A stretch of DNA of 64,000 bases from Cryptomeria japonica (GCF_030272615.1 NC_081407.1:137582897-137646896), one strand, 5' to 3'. Shown: positions 1-9,741, counted from the first letter of the stretch. Translations and numbers: made by a program. The notes: a model not told the origin generated them from the letters alone.

Positions 1-735
1 CCTACCAATCCGTGGCTGGGATGTGATCATGTCGTACAAGTGAACAAAACTACGTCCGTGACCTCTGCCTTTGAAGTGTATTGGTCTCATCATTGGCAGA
101 TGCTCATAAGCCCACACCTGCAGCAATGTCACCCCGCAGCCCAATCCCACTGATCCGTGGTATACAAACTGATGCAGCTCATAATAGAGGTGTGCCAGCA
201 CGCACGATCCCCAAGCATATCTGGTGTGCTATGTAACCAGTGTCTCTAATGCACCCCCAGCCTACAGCCAACCCCCGTGTCGCCCTATCCAGACACAGGA
301 ACCCACTGATCGCTCCTCCTATAACTGCTGGCAATGCTAGCCCTGTAGCTGTCATAGCATCCCAAGCCACATGTCCAGCCGTCATCTACAGTCCTGGGTC
401 CTGGAACACTCGTCTCAGGGCCTCCCTATCTCCATCTCAATCATGTGGGATCAGCTCCCCATCGATCGGTATCCTCAAGATCCTATATACATCCCCGAGG
501 GTGACTATCATCTCCCCCATCGGCAAATAAAAAGTACATGTCTCAGAGTGCCATCTCTCCGCTAGCGCAGTCAACAATCCCATGTTCACCCAAAACTCAG
601 GCACATATAGAACATGTCTCAATCCCATAGCCTCGATAGCAGCTCACTCCTCGGCTGTCAGCTCAGGTCGCAATCTCTGAGTCGATGGGAATCTCTCCCA
701 TGACTCCAGCATAGGCAAATACTCTTGTAGTCAAG
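1..735 (-). pseudogene. Plant mobile domain (PMD) protein, broken, antisense in E1
   Basis: Read on the minus strand, this stretch encodes a degraded plant mobile domain, the domain of the Arabidopsis MAIN/MAIL proteins that also occurs in plant transposable elements. The start near 730 reads into LPMLESWERFPSTQRL, then a TGA, then GLRHVLYVPEFWVNMGLL and WHSETCTFYLPMGEMIVTLG (about 500-560). Further on come a frameshift near 255, a stop near 230, and RYAWGSCVLAHLYYELHQFV with VWAYEHLPMMRP near position 100. The second PMD copy at 57359-59105 has matching blocks in the same order. The frame runs off the left edge. It lies opposite in strand to the LTR and polypurine tract of E1. Extra antisense frames between pol and the 3' LTR are known in Tat-lineage gypsy elements, so an element-borne gene is more likely than a host gene. 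At least two stops and one frameshift make it non-functional. Confidence 0.8.
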
Positions 736-764
736 CAAATCAATCATGTCAGTCATAATGGCAT

Positions 765-1030
765 TCACTGTTCATCACAAAATGCTGCTTTTTATCTAAA
801 TGCATATTGCTATCTATCCTTGTGACTCTCACTGTTCATCACAAAGTGTTGCTTCTATCCTAGTGGTACTCCCTGTTCATCACAAAGTACTACGTGTTTG
901 GCACTCCCTGTTCATCACAAAGTGCTGCTCACATTTGCACTCCCTGTTCAACACAAAGTGCTGCTCATATTTTAGTACTCCCTGTTCATCACAAAGTACT
1001 CTATCTTGGTACTCACTATTCATCACGATC
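765..1030. repeat. Degenerate tandem repeat, about 34-40 bp unit
   Basis: The core CTCCCTGTTCATCACAAAGT recurs about seven times (near 769, 829, 868, 903, 939, 977 and 1011). The linkers between cores are 14-20 bases and vary. Copies differ at a few positions. The block sits just upstream (in minus-strand terms) of the PMD pseudogene. A single loose core copy also occurs near 1100. A short plus-strand reading frame here is a by-product of the repeat and is not a gene. Confidence 0.8.
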
Positions 1031-1129
1031 TATCCTAGTCTTCCCTAGAGGACCTGCTTGAGTGTATCCTCTCAGCAGCTTATCCAATCGACAGTGTATG
1101 TTCATCACAGAACTACCGATTTGACCTAG

Positions 1130-1412
1130 AAGACACAAATTCACTTTTTTTTAGACACAAATGCGCTTTCCTGACATAAACGCGCTTAAAGACTGCACAG
1201 ACGCGCCTGACCAACACAGACGTGCCTATGCTCTGCACAGACGCACCTGGGCAACATAGACGTGCCTTCTTGGCACAAACGCGCCTACACATCACAAACA
1301 TGGCCGCATTTGGCACAGACACGGTTTCAATCACAGTCGCGCTTGGCACAAACATAGACGCGCCTCGCGAGCACAGACGTGCCTAGCACCAACGCAGACG
1401 TGCCTGGACATT
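1130..1412. repeat. GC-rich minisatellite-like array, CACAGACGCGCCT core
   Basis: A core of roughly CACAGACGCGCCT (variants CACAGACGTGCCT, CACAAACGCGCCT, CATAGACGCGCCT) recurs about ten or more times, spaced roughly 20-30 bases apart. It is unusually rich in CpG for this AT-rich window. Linkers are short and variable (for example ATGCTCTG, GGCAA, TCTTGG). It is adjacent to, but distinct from, the GTTCATCACAAAG array. The minus strand reads as Arg/Val/Cys-rich peptide (RRVC repeats), which looks like a consequence of the repeat. Confidence 0.75.
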
Positions 1413-1911
1413 TTTGGACATTTTTTCGACCCTATTCTAAGCGCATTTATTGCCCTATCTACCATGCATTAATGACAATAATAAATGCATCGAAGTACGA
1501 GGAGGTTTGGTGGTACTTACTGGCTCTCCTGCCTTTGCTGGCCTCTAGAATCGGTGAACACGGTCGAATCTATGAATGAAGGCCATCACTGCTAACTGCT
1601 GCTGCTCTATTTTCGCTCTGCACTATGCTCTCGTGGATGTGTAGATGACAATGAGGATGTATTTTCCCCCGTGGTCTATCTTATAGACTACCCCTAGCCC
1701 TCGTTTCTCGAGTTAGTCCTCATTATCCCGTGACTTTGTCACTTTATCTGATCAGTCCATTCTAGCCTTTCTTTCTTATCGAGAGATTGTTTGCGATCTT
1801 TCCAGACATTTTCATCCAATCTCTCAAGGGGGTATATCATTCCCATCTTGGGGCAACTCTATATCAGTTCATATTATCTTCTTTGAAACAACGCGACAAG
1901 CCGCATTGTCT
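1413..1911. other. E1 3' untranslated stretch, no gene seen
   Basis: Between the minisatellite and the polypurine tract I see no recognisable coding region. The short open frame at 1379-1579 has no family resemblance that I can see. The segment ends in GTCTCAAAGAGGGGCAAAA, the putative plus-strand primer of E1. Confidence 0.5.
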
Positions 1912-1926
1912 CAAAGAGGGGCAAAA
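1912..1926 (+). other. E1 polypurine tract
   Basis: The purine-rich run AAAGAGGGGCAAAA abuts the TG of the LTR at 1927. This is the position expected for the plus-strand primer of reverse transcription. The reverse complement of a near-identical tract abuts the E4 3' LTR at 17545. Confidence 0.75.
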
Positions 1927-2687
1927 TGTAGACACCTAAAATTGTCTTATTTAATTATCTAAGCTTAATTCTTCTATTAATTAAATAAATCTTTATTTAT
2001 TTAATTAATTCATTTATCCTCTTCTAGCCTTATTTCTCATTTAAATAAATACATTTATTTATTTAAATTATCCTTTTCTTAAATTAAATAAATATCTTAT
2101 TTATTTAATTGATCCCACTTCTTCTATTAATTAAATAAATCTTTATTTATTTAATTAATTCATTAACCTTTTCTACCCATGACACATGTCATTCATCTCT
2201 TAATTCATACACTACCTACCCCTTTCATTATTTTATTATTTCTTTTACCTACCCTCTAATCATAGCCGACCTCCTTTTACACCTCTCAATCTTATCCCTC
2301 CATTTCATATAGTGTCTTCTATATAAGGAGATTCTTCTTTCATTATCAACCCTACCTGGCTAATCAATTTATGCACTTGACTACACTATGCTTTTGAACA
2401 TAGGCGATCCTACTTGCAACCACATTCCGTTCTTTGTTGAGCTCTTGTGCACATAAAATCTGAGAGCAAATATATCAAACAAGATCAATGGAGATAGGAA
2501 GAATGGAGATCCAAACCCTACTGGACATGTGATAGTATTATCTTTGTGATTTCATTTGATTTGCATTGTCTCAGGTAATCTTCATATGTTATGGTGGATC
2601 TTTGTTGTTGTTAGGCTAGGGTTTTGTGGTTGAATTCATTTAGCCTTTCAATATCGTTATTATTGTTATCCATTTTCACCATATACA
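1927..2687 (+). repeat. E1 3' LTR (761 bp)
   Basis: The LTR begins TGTAGACACCTAAAATTG and ends ATATACA. Its 5' third is dominated by AT-rich palindromes; a potential TATA stretch and a transcript-like region (tatataaggagattc) lie near 2320-2340. The right boundary is set by the switch to element A sequence that is homologous to B at 49613. The partner LTR is not in the window, so divergence cannot be estimated. Confidence 0.75.
1960..2165. repeat. Cluster of AT-rich palindromes in the E1 LTR
   Basis: Four self-complementary blocks occur in about 200 bp. Two are nearly the same: TTAATTAAATAAAT, a 4-base loop, and ATTTATTTAATTAA (about 1977-2009 and 2128-2160). Two others near 2039-2068 and 2078-2110 have the same design. 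Each could form a hairpin. The E4 LTRs carry a similar series. Confidence 0.75.
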
Positions 2688-3002
2688 GGTTCTATCACCC
2701 TTCCCCGTTGAGTTTAGTACTAAGTGCTTAGATGTCACCTTTATTATTCCTAAATTGGATCAATTTCATGTGAAGTCAGGACATCCTTGGATATCTTCCA
2801 TGAGATATATACCTTCTACAATTCATAAATGTTTGAAATTCCCTCATAATGGCACTATTATAATAATGAATCATAGCCTATACCAACCCACCGTGAAGCA
2901 TGGAAATTTCACTCTTAATTACTTTTTGCCTAAACAAATTGAGTCTCTTAAGCCTCAAAATGAAATCCTTTTCTTATCTTATCAAAATGCAAAAATGAGA
3001 TG
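2688..3002 (+). pseudogene. Aspartic-protease-like region of element A (fragment)
   Basis: The frame encodes the C-terminal part of the retroviral-type protease region. The block HPWISSMRYIPSTIHKCLKF followed by PHNGTIIIMNHSLYQP matches B (YPWLSSRKTIASPIHKCLKF, PHNGETITVNHSLFRP). A similar LGRPWIHAMQAVPSTYHQCI, PHNGVEI block is found in the E4 protease. The catalytic Asp segment would lie further upstream and was lost when E1 inserted. The frame ends at a TGA near 3001. It is a fragment and cannot be functional. Confidence 0.7.
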
Positions 3003-3235
3003 ATAGTGGCCTTGAACTTAAACCTAGAGACCCTACACCCATGGATATTGCTCCTCCTCGTAATGGACGCGATATTATTCCTACTCCTATTCCTCCTATA
3101 TATGCATCAATTCCATGTCATACTTCCTACAAAGGAAAGCACTTAGCATCAAGTACATCTCAACCTATTGGAGTTTCTTCCATTTTGTTGGCTTGATGAT
3201 GATTGTAATAAATTGATCATATGTTGTCATTGATG

Positions 3236-3277
<42 letters not shown>

Positions 3278-3395
3278 ACACGCACATATTCATATTGTCT
3301 ACCGGTGTAACTTCAAAATTGTTTATAATACAACCAGTATACTAGAGGTTTCTTAGCATCAAGTACATCTCAACCTATTGGAGTTTCTTCCATTT
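2688..3395 (+). mobile_element. Element A, piece 1 (gypsy-type, host of the nest)
   Basis: This segment is homologous to B from 49613 onward. It starts mid-gene because E1 is inserted to its left, and it is cut at 3395 by E2. The 5 bases before E2 (cattt, 3391-3395) recur after E2 at 10833-10837, where A resumes. It contains the end of the protease-like region and a Pro-rich continuation. Confidence 0.8.
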
Positions 3396-3445
3396 TGTTG
3401 GCTTGATGATGATTGTAATGAATTCATCATATGTTATCATTGATG

Positions 3446-3515
<70 letters not shown>

Positions 3516-3577
3516 TCATATTGTCTACTGGTGTAACTTCAAAGTTGTTTATAATACAACCGATATACTAGAGGTTT
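3142..3577. repeat. Tandem duplication spanning the A / E2 LTR junction
   Basis: A segment starting CTTAGCATCAAGTACATCTC occurs at 3142 and again at 3352. Each copy holds about 50 bp of element A plus the first 160-180 bp of the E2 LTR (TGTTGGCTTGATGATGATTG, then a CA repeat, then CTACCGGTGTAACTTCAAA). The first copy is about 210 bp. The second is longer because its CA run is longer, and it continues into the rest of the LTR. The duplication must post-date E2 insertion because it includes the insertion junction. Confidence 0.85.
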
Positions 3578-4532
3578 ATTTCTAACCGGTACTTGATGAC
3601 AACCGGTAATATATGAAGACAACAAGTGGATATACATAACTCGGCAGCAACATGAAGATCCAATGGAGATTATCACAAGAGCATCAAGGATAATGGTTTA
3701 TATGTTCCAACCGGTATTGATTGTTCCAACTGGTATTCATTGATTATGTGATGAGTTATCACAAGTCATGATGGGTTATCCTTACTGACAAGATTTGGCG
3801 GTATTTTTGTGATGAGTTATGATCACTTCACCAGATACACTACACATAGGTAATTGTGTTATGATTTCTAGAGGCCGACATGAAATCTAAAATGTATATA
3901 TATTGACATCACAATGAATTATTTTGCGAAAGTGATATGCTATGTGTAAAGGCAGAAGTGTTAATTTGTAGAATATGTTGGTAAAGAGGAGTTAAGTGCA
4001 TAGAAGAGGATCTATACAAGCAATTTGTGCTACTACTAGATCACATCACCTGTTGTTTTTTAATCACTGTAACAGTCAAATCCCCTAACTGGGTAAGCTC
4101 TAACAAGCTTCATTGTTCAAATCCTCTAACTGGGTGATCCATTAGTTTGGATTTAGAAATCCTCCATTGAGGTTACTCCTTATAGGGTACTACCTTTTAC
4201 AGGGTATAGTTTTTAACTAAGCTTTGGGATATTTAACAGGATTCGCTCCTAGCAGAGCATTTTGTAGACCCTAACCGGTCAATTATCTATTATTGTGGAT
4301 AGTCAACTTATGAGTCCCATCTCACCATGGTTATTACCTATTTGGGTTTTCCATGTATAAACACTTGTGTTATGGTGGATGTTTTACTTATTGTGGATGT
4401 TGTTATATCATTTTTATTGCATGCATATTGTTTAAGAAACTTGTTAAGTTTATCTACTGGTCAGTGTTTAAAGTAGTACTATTTTTGGTGTCACTGATTC
4501 ACCCCCCTTCTCAATGCTTTACAAGTCCATCA
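3396..4532 (+). repeat. E2 5' LTR (1137 bp)
   Basis: Starts TGTTGGCTTGATGATGATTG and ends CTTTACAAGTCCATCA. It matches the 3' LTR at 9742-10832. The main length difference is a long CA run near the 5' end. Towards its 3' end it carries GATTCACCCCCCTTCTCA, the reverse complement of a motif shared by most copia-like LTRs in this window, and the block TTGGGTTTTCCATGTATAAA. Confidence 0.9.
3447..3512. repeat. (CA)n microsatellite in the E2 5' LTR
   Basis: About 32 CA dinucleotides without interruption. The upstream duplicated copy (3237-3286) is shorter and interrupted. The matching site in the 3' LTR (about 9797-9812) has only a few CA units. The run therefore expanded after insertion. Confidence 0.9.
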
Positions 4533-4533
4533 A

Positions 4534-4546
4534 TTGGTATTAGAGC
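4534..4546 (+). other. E2 primer-binding site (initiator tRNA-Met type)
   Basis: TTGGTATTAGAGC lies one base after the LTR end. It differs by one base from TTGGTATCAGAGC, the site complementary to plant initiator tRNA-Met seen intact in E3, E6 and E8. Confidence 0.85.
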
Positions 4547-4586
4547 CTAACTTCCTAATCTCTTGGAAGAAAACCCTAAAGCTATC

Positions 4587-5878
4587 ATGGGGGATATGAA
4601 CTACTTTGAGATGGCTAGAAGCTTGAGGCTAGTAGGAATGAGCTTGAAACCCTAAGGGTCAAACTGAAAGCTTCTCAAGTCAAAAGAAGAGAGCTAACTG
4701 AACAACTGTTAGAAATATCTAATAATAGTTCTTCAGATGAGGCCAATATTGATGCTTTAGCTAAGGAAGTTGAAAAACTAAACAGTGAAAAGCTAAATCT
4801 AAGGAGAGAGCGAGAAGGTCTTACTATCCGCATGAGTCAGGAATTGGAAGCCAGAAGAATTGCTGAAGATCTCACCAAAGAAAGAGATCATAATATTGCC
4901 AAGATGAAGTGAGAGAATTCTACCTTGCATGAGCATTTGAATGCAAAAAGAGAAGAAAAAGAGAACCTACAACTAGATCTTAAATTAGCATCATCTATGA
5001 GAGAGAACCTATCGAAACATAATGAAGATCTCACCAGACAACTCACTGAAGCAAATGGGAAATTGGAGAAGTTCAACAGAAGTTCTATCCTACTGGAAGA
5101 TAAAATTCAATCATAAAGGATGAATGGTGATACCTCTAGACTTGTTTTTCACACATCTGGAAAAGGTGAATCCTTCGGTACCAAGAGTAACACTCATAAG
5201 AATAAATCTGCTCCTAAGGTAAAAAAGCCTACCGGTAAGAAGGTCTTTAAACTTGTTTGTTTTGTTTGCCATAAACCTGGTCACACTGCAAATGTTTGTA
5301 GAGACAAACCTAATATAAATGCAAGATACAATACTAATGCTATGTAGGTGTCCAAGAAATTTGAAGGTCATTGCTTCACATGTAAAATGTATGGACATAG
5401 ATCAGTTGAATGTAGATATGGAGTGAATAATCCTATACCACATATGCATTCAAGACCAAATGGCAACTGGATGAGAAATTTTGACAACCGGGTCAACATG
5501 AACTGGCAAAGACCCTACGACAACCGGTTTAGTCCATTTAAGATGGAAAAGTTAGCAAATTTCATTTGCACCATCTGTAACAACTTTGGTCATGTGGCTA
5601 TGAATTGCAGAAGAAGAACCGGGGGAGGTAATGCGGGACCTTGGAAATCATCTAGTATGGCTTGCTATCACTATCACAAACCAGGACACTTGGTAAAATT
5701 TTGTAGATAAAGAAAGAGTAAACCGGTCAACCCTTCTAAAGATCAGAAAGGAAAGTAGAAAGTTAATATTGAAGAAACCAGAGAAGAAATGAATCGAATA
5801 TGGAAGAAGAGTGATGACTCACCTGGAGAAGAAACTATTCCTTCACCAAATATGGAGAATCCTGCACCGGTGAATTAA
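4587..5878 (+). pseudogene. E2 Gag-like protein: coiled coil plus four zinc knuckles
   Basis: The probable start is ATG at 4587 (MGDMNYFEMA), followed by a one-base shift near 4620. The first half is a highly charged heptad-rich stretch, predicted to be a long coiled coil (about 4640-5110). The second half has CX2CX4HX4C zinc knuckles: CFVCHKPGHTANVC, CFTCKMYGHRSVEC, CTICNNFGHVAMNC, and a fourth in which the second Cys is Tyr (CYHYHKPGHLVKFC). Stops interrupt at 4909, 5114, 5345 and 5708. The GDTSR block before the first knuckle also occurs in the E6 Gag. Ordinary copia Gag has a UBN2-type fold and one knuckle, as E3 has here, so this Gag is of a different type. Role by analogy: RNA packaging in virus-like particles. 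Confidence 0.75.
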
Positions 5879-6344
5879 GCCTTTTCAATATGGCTAAGGG
5901 GAACTTAACGGTAAAACCACCTCTGGACCCCTTGAAATGAATGAGTGGTAAGAGAATTTGAATGCATGAAATTTTGATAACTTTTTGTCGATCGGTTATC
6001 AACCGGTTTTACATCTATGTATCATTAAGCGATGTAATTAGGGTTTGTAACCCTAATGGGAGAGCTTTTAATGCAATAGGTAAAAAGGATAAAAGCAAGT
6101 TTTCACTTTATTATTTGCACCCTAACACATTCGAGAAAGAATTTTTGAGCGCTTGCAGAGCTAAGAAAGGATCATTGGCTGATATTTGTCAAAGTTGCAT
6201 TGCAATTTGAGTAATCAAGTAGATTAGAAGGTTGGAGAAGACTAAAACTGGTGTGCACTTGAATATTCAACCGGTTAAAGAGGCAGCGTGCGTGCAATAA
6301 GGTATTTCTTTGAAAATTCCTACTTCAAATCTAGTTTATCTAGA
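5879..6344 (+). other. E2 spacer between Gag and ORF X
   Basis: A stretch without a supported reading frame that separates Gag from the second coding region. E6 has a comparable gap (42425-42720). The gap and the separate ATG suggest that ORF X was expressed independently and not as a Gag fusion. No splice or promoter signal is certain. Confidence 0.4.
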
Positions 6345-9300
6345 ATGGCGTCATCTTCTAAACAAGTAGAGAGATTAATGATTACATCTGAACCTATGGA
6401 AGTTGTTGAAGCGAAACAAATTGTATCTTATAATGCTTTATCACAAGTTCCTAGTGGTGTTGTAGTGAAAGGAGATTTGTCCAACTATATCGATTGCAAG
6501 ATTGAGGATTTAGGATCATTGTCGATATATTCTCAGTTAAAATCCCTTTGCGACGAGAATGAAAAGATTCAAACAAAATATATTAGGGTTTATGAAAAAG
6601 GTTTTCATAACACAACTTACTTTCTTGAAGATTTTGAAGAAGAACATATCTGAATTATTTTGAGTCGAGATCATGGAGAAAACATGTATTTAGAAAGGAC
6701 TCATACTATAACCAAGGAAGCTACTCAAGCTGTACCTAGTTTTTACTCAATCGGTGAAGTACCTGTGCTGAGGCATATTTCAAAAGAGACAATATACACT
6801 CTAACCAAATCAACATCTGATAAGCATGCTTTTTCTATCAATAACATCAGGGACCCAGCGATAAAGTTGGCAGCTATGGTTATAGGCTATTGGGTATTCT
6901 ACTCTAGCAAATTAAATAGTGTTCCATCAGTAGTGGTACATACTGCTTACAAGATGATAACTGAAAATGCTAATTATGACCTATGTGAGGCCATAAGGAG
7001 GCAATTAATGTTAAATCTTTAGTCTATCAAGAAGGACAACATTCTAAAGTTTAAATTTGGATAATTATTGATCGGTCTATCCTTTTATTTCCAGAATTTC
7101 CTATCGAGAATAGGTGATCTTGAATGGTCTAAGGATCTACCGATATCTGCCCAGATTAAGAACAATATCAAGGCTATGAAGAACACCTTTTCTGTTGCAA
7201 TGAACAAATACTTCAATGAGTTTCAGAAGAGAATGAGCATGAGAGTAAGATTGCCTGAGGATGTGGTAAAACATTTTGCTAAGGACATTGTTTTCACAGT
7301 TATCACTGATTTTTGTTTAATGGAGGCAATTGAGCCTAGAGAAGAATAAATTGAAGATATGAGTTATGAGGTCAACTACGACTTACTGATTGGTTATGCT
7401 AATAACCTGTCGGCATCTCCAAAAGATAAAAAGAAGGCAAAATTGAATATTGTTGAAGATTAGACTGCACAAGCCGAAACTAGTATTGTTCCTACCACGA
7501 GTGGTAAAGGTAAGAAAAATAAGGCTGAGCAAGCACCTCTGGTGATAAAAAATACAAGAGTGACATGAAGTGTCCAAACCAAAAAGGAACCGACACCTAA
7601 AGTTTATGCAAAGAATGAGAATGCATCTAAGAAAAGAGGTCAGAAACTAATTCTCCAAGTAGAATCTGAAGGTACTGACGTTGAGGAAGAACCCAAGAAA
7701 ATGAAAGCAACCGGTAGAGTAGCAAATCAAGTGAAGGAAGTGCCGAAGGCAACTGTGCCTTTTGATATTTCAACTTACAATCCTAAGACTACCTTTGAGA
7801 GGATAGTAAAGACATTAGGGAGAAATAGATTTGACAATGTCAAAGAACATTTTGATTCTTTCACTGAAGATGAAAAGGAGAAAATCATTCAACAGGTAAT
7901 CAATCATTCGTGTCATTACAATAGATTACCACATGATCCTGAAAAGGATATCTCTAATTTCTTGTATACTATTATTTTTAATAAATGGGAGGAAGCAATA
8001 AAGAAAGAAAAAAAATCATAGATGATGTATTTATATAATATTTTCTTGAGTTGTCAAAGGATGAGTTGAATGAATTGGTTGATCAGTATAAAGTTCATTT
8101 TGCTTACAAAATGAGAAGATTGAAGCTGATTAATGGAAAAGTGCAACCTGTTGAGACTGAGACTCATAAGATTTCTCATAATATCAAACACTCAGAAGAT
8201 CTTATACATTCTTCTAAGGATGAACAAGATACTGTTGATCGACCTGAAATGGATGAAGAAGAAATTATGCAAGATGATGTGGTCTATCCTGTCAAGAAGA
8301 AGGATGACACTATCATCCAAGTTGTTGATGATATTCAAGATAGGATTGATCTATCTAGAGACATCATTGTACCAGATATGTAGCCACTTGAAATCATTGA
8401 CTTACAGGTTACTTCAGTTGAGAAACCAGCAACTCAACCAAGAGTGGATATTCCACCAGCAAAGGAATAACCTGAGAAACCCCAATCCCCACCAGTTTCA
8501 TAGAACATTCGGAAGGAATCTAATGAAAATGTTGACACACCTATTTCTGAACAGGAAATGGAGAAAGGACAAGAGAAAGCAATTGTTAAGGTAACATCTT
8601 CTGAACTGGCAAAAACATTAGTCATTCAACAGACTGATGAAGATGATGATGTCTCATTAGGCATAGCAGGCCCTATAATTATTGATAATATGAGTGCATC
8701 TTAAATGATGAAGATTGCAACTGTCATGCAATCTAGAGATCACAAGAAGAGACTTAAAGAGCAAAGAATGGGAGCTGAAACAATTCAGAATGCAGTGGAT
8801 ATTTTATCAAGTCTACTACTAGAAACTTCTATAGGACATCTGACAACCCCTATTAGCAAACTTGGTCAATTGGTTGCTGATGCATCTGACCAAATTAAGT
8901 CACTTGAAGAAGTAGCACAAACTTATGCTAAGAAGAGTTACAAGAAGAGGCATGGAGAGCAGCTTATGAAAACAATTGATACAGGGAAACTTGCTCTATC
9001 TTTGAATAAAAATTTGTTAAGTAAAGCTATTGAAACAAGAGGCAAATATCTTGCTTCTACTTCTAATGTTTCATTATTTTATTCTGATATCAATAAAAGG
9101 TGAACTAAAATAGAGCAAGAGCTAGAAAAGATATGCAATGCATATGTACCACGTCAAGACTCTATTTTTGCTTTTAGCAAATCTATGGATGATTTACACA
9201 ACAGGTTGGATACCTATGATCTTGAGAAAGCAAAAAGACTCTGGTCACTGAAGGAATTGAAGAGTCTACTCACATCCCAAATGGACATACTGCAGAGAGC

Positions 9301-9448
9301 CTACAAGAATGTATAAGCTATTTTAGCTACTCTAGAAACCTGTACACTTGATTCCATGGAAGAGTTCCATACACAGGTTATGTCTACACTTGAGTACACT
9401 GAGGACGTGCTGGAAACATGCCTTATCACAGTCGAAGAGGAACTTTAG
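6345..9448 (+). pseudogene. E2 ORF X: unknown element-encoded protein, about 1,030 codons, broken
   Basis: I do not recognise this protein. The start is taken at ATG 6345 (MASSSKQVE), matched by MASTSALEY in E6. Conserved blocks shared with E6, in order: VVVKGDLSNYIDCKIEDLG; YKMITENANYDLCE; IKKDNILKFKFG; RMSMRVRLPEDVVKHFAKDI; a Lys-rich linker; FTEDEKEKIIQQVINH; an acidic region; and a helical, probably coiled-coil C-terminal part ending at TAG 9446. Stops or shifts occur near 6651, 7020, 7060, 7347, 7460, 7566, 8019, 8381, 8468, 8702, 9101 and 9314. There is no pol-type motif (no YVDD, DSG, HHCC or DDE pattern). It occupies the place of pol. It may be a structural or packaging protein or a captured host gene; the evidence does not decide. 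Confidence 0.65.
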
Positions 9449-9727
9449 TGTTATTTTCATGAGACTTGCGAATGCATGAATCTTCATTCAGTTTTTCAAG
9501 TTTTTTGTATATGTAAAATATTTTGATACAAACTTTTCTATATATATATATATTTTGCTTTTCAATTTGGCATTGTTGTCAAAGGGGGAGTAGAAATATG
9601 TATTTGTATTTTTGAAAATTTTGTATGATGTATGTAGTAAGGGGGAGTATGTGTATATGTGTATAATTTTTTTGTAAGCACACTTAGCGACATTATTGTA
9701 AAATTTTTCTAAATGTTGCCATCAATG

Positions 9728-9741
9728 CCAAAGGGGGAGAT
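9728..9741 (+). other. E2 polypurine tract
   Basis: GCCAAAGGGGGAGAT directly precedes the TGTTGG of the 3' LTR. Two more purine runs of the same type (AAAGGGGGAG at 9581 and AAGGGGGAG at 9639) lie upstream within 160 bp. Confidence 0.85.

Larger units (their letters stand above)
1..2687 (+). mobile_element. E1: 3' end of a gypsy-type LTR retrotransposon
   Basis: This is the right-hand part of an LTR element whose left part lies outside the window. A purine-rich tract (AAGAGGGGCAAAA) is followed directly by an LTR starting TGTAGACACC at 1927 and ending in CA at 2687, which fixes the plus orientation. Past the LTR, element A sequence starts abruptly at ggttctatcac, inside a protease-like coding region. 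E1 therefore inserted into A, and its target duplication should begin ggttc (2688-2692); the partner copy is off the window. The interior holds an antisense PMD pseudogene and two tandem-repeat blocks. No gag or pol is visible in the portion present. PPT and LTR start resemble those of E4 (CTCAAAGAGGGGCAAA, then TGTAGACA), so E1 is probably a related gypsy element. Confidence 0.8.

Noticed and set aside
765-1030. Regularly spaced repeat that could suggest a CRISPR array
   Set aside because: Spacing is irregular, linkers are only 14-20 bases and similar to one another, no cas genes exist, and the context is a plant retrotransposon.
1113-1355. Cys/Arg-rich minus-strand frame that might be a small secreted protein
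   Set aside because: It is produced by the CACAGACGCGCCT repeat, lacks a clear signal peptide, and its cysteines follow the repeat phase.
3403-3585. Open frame with a Thr-His run
   Set aside because: It is the translated CA microsatellite in an LTR.
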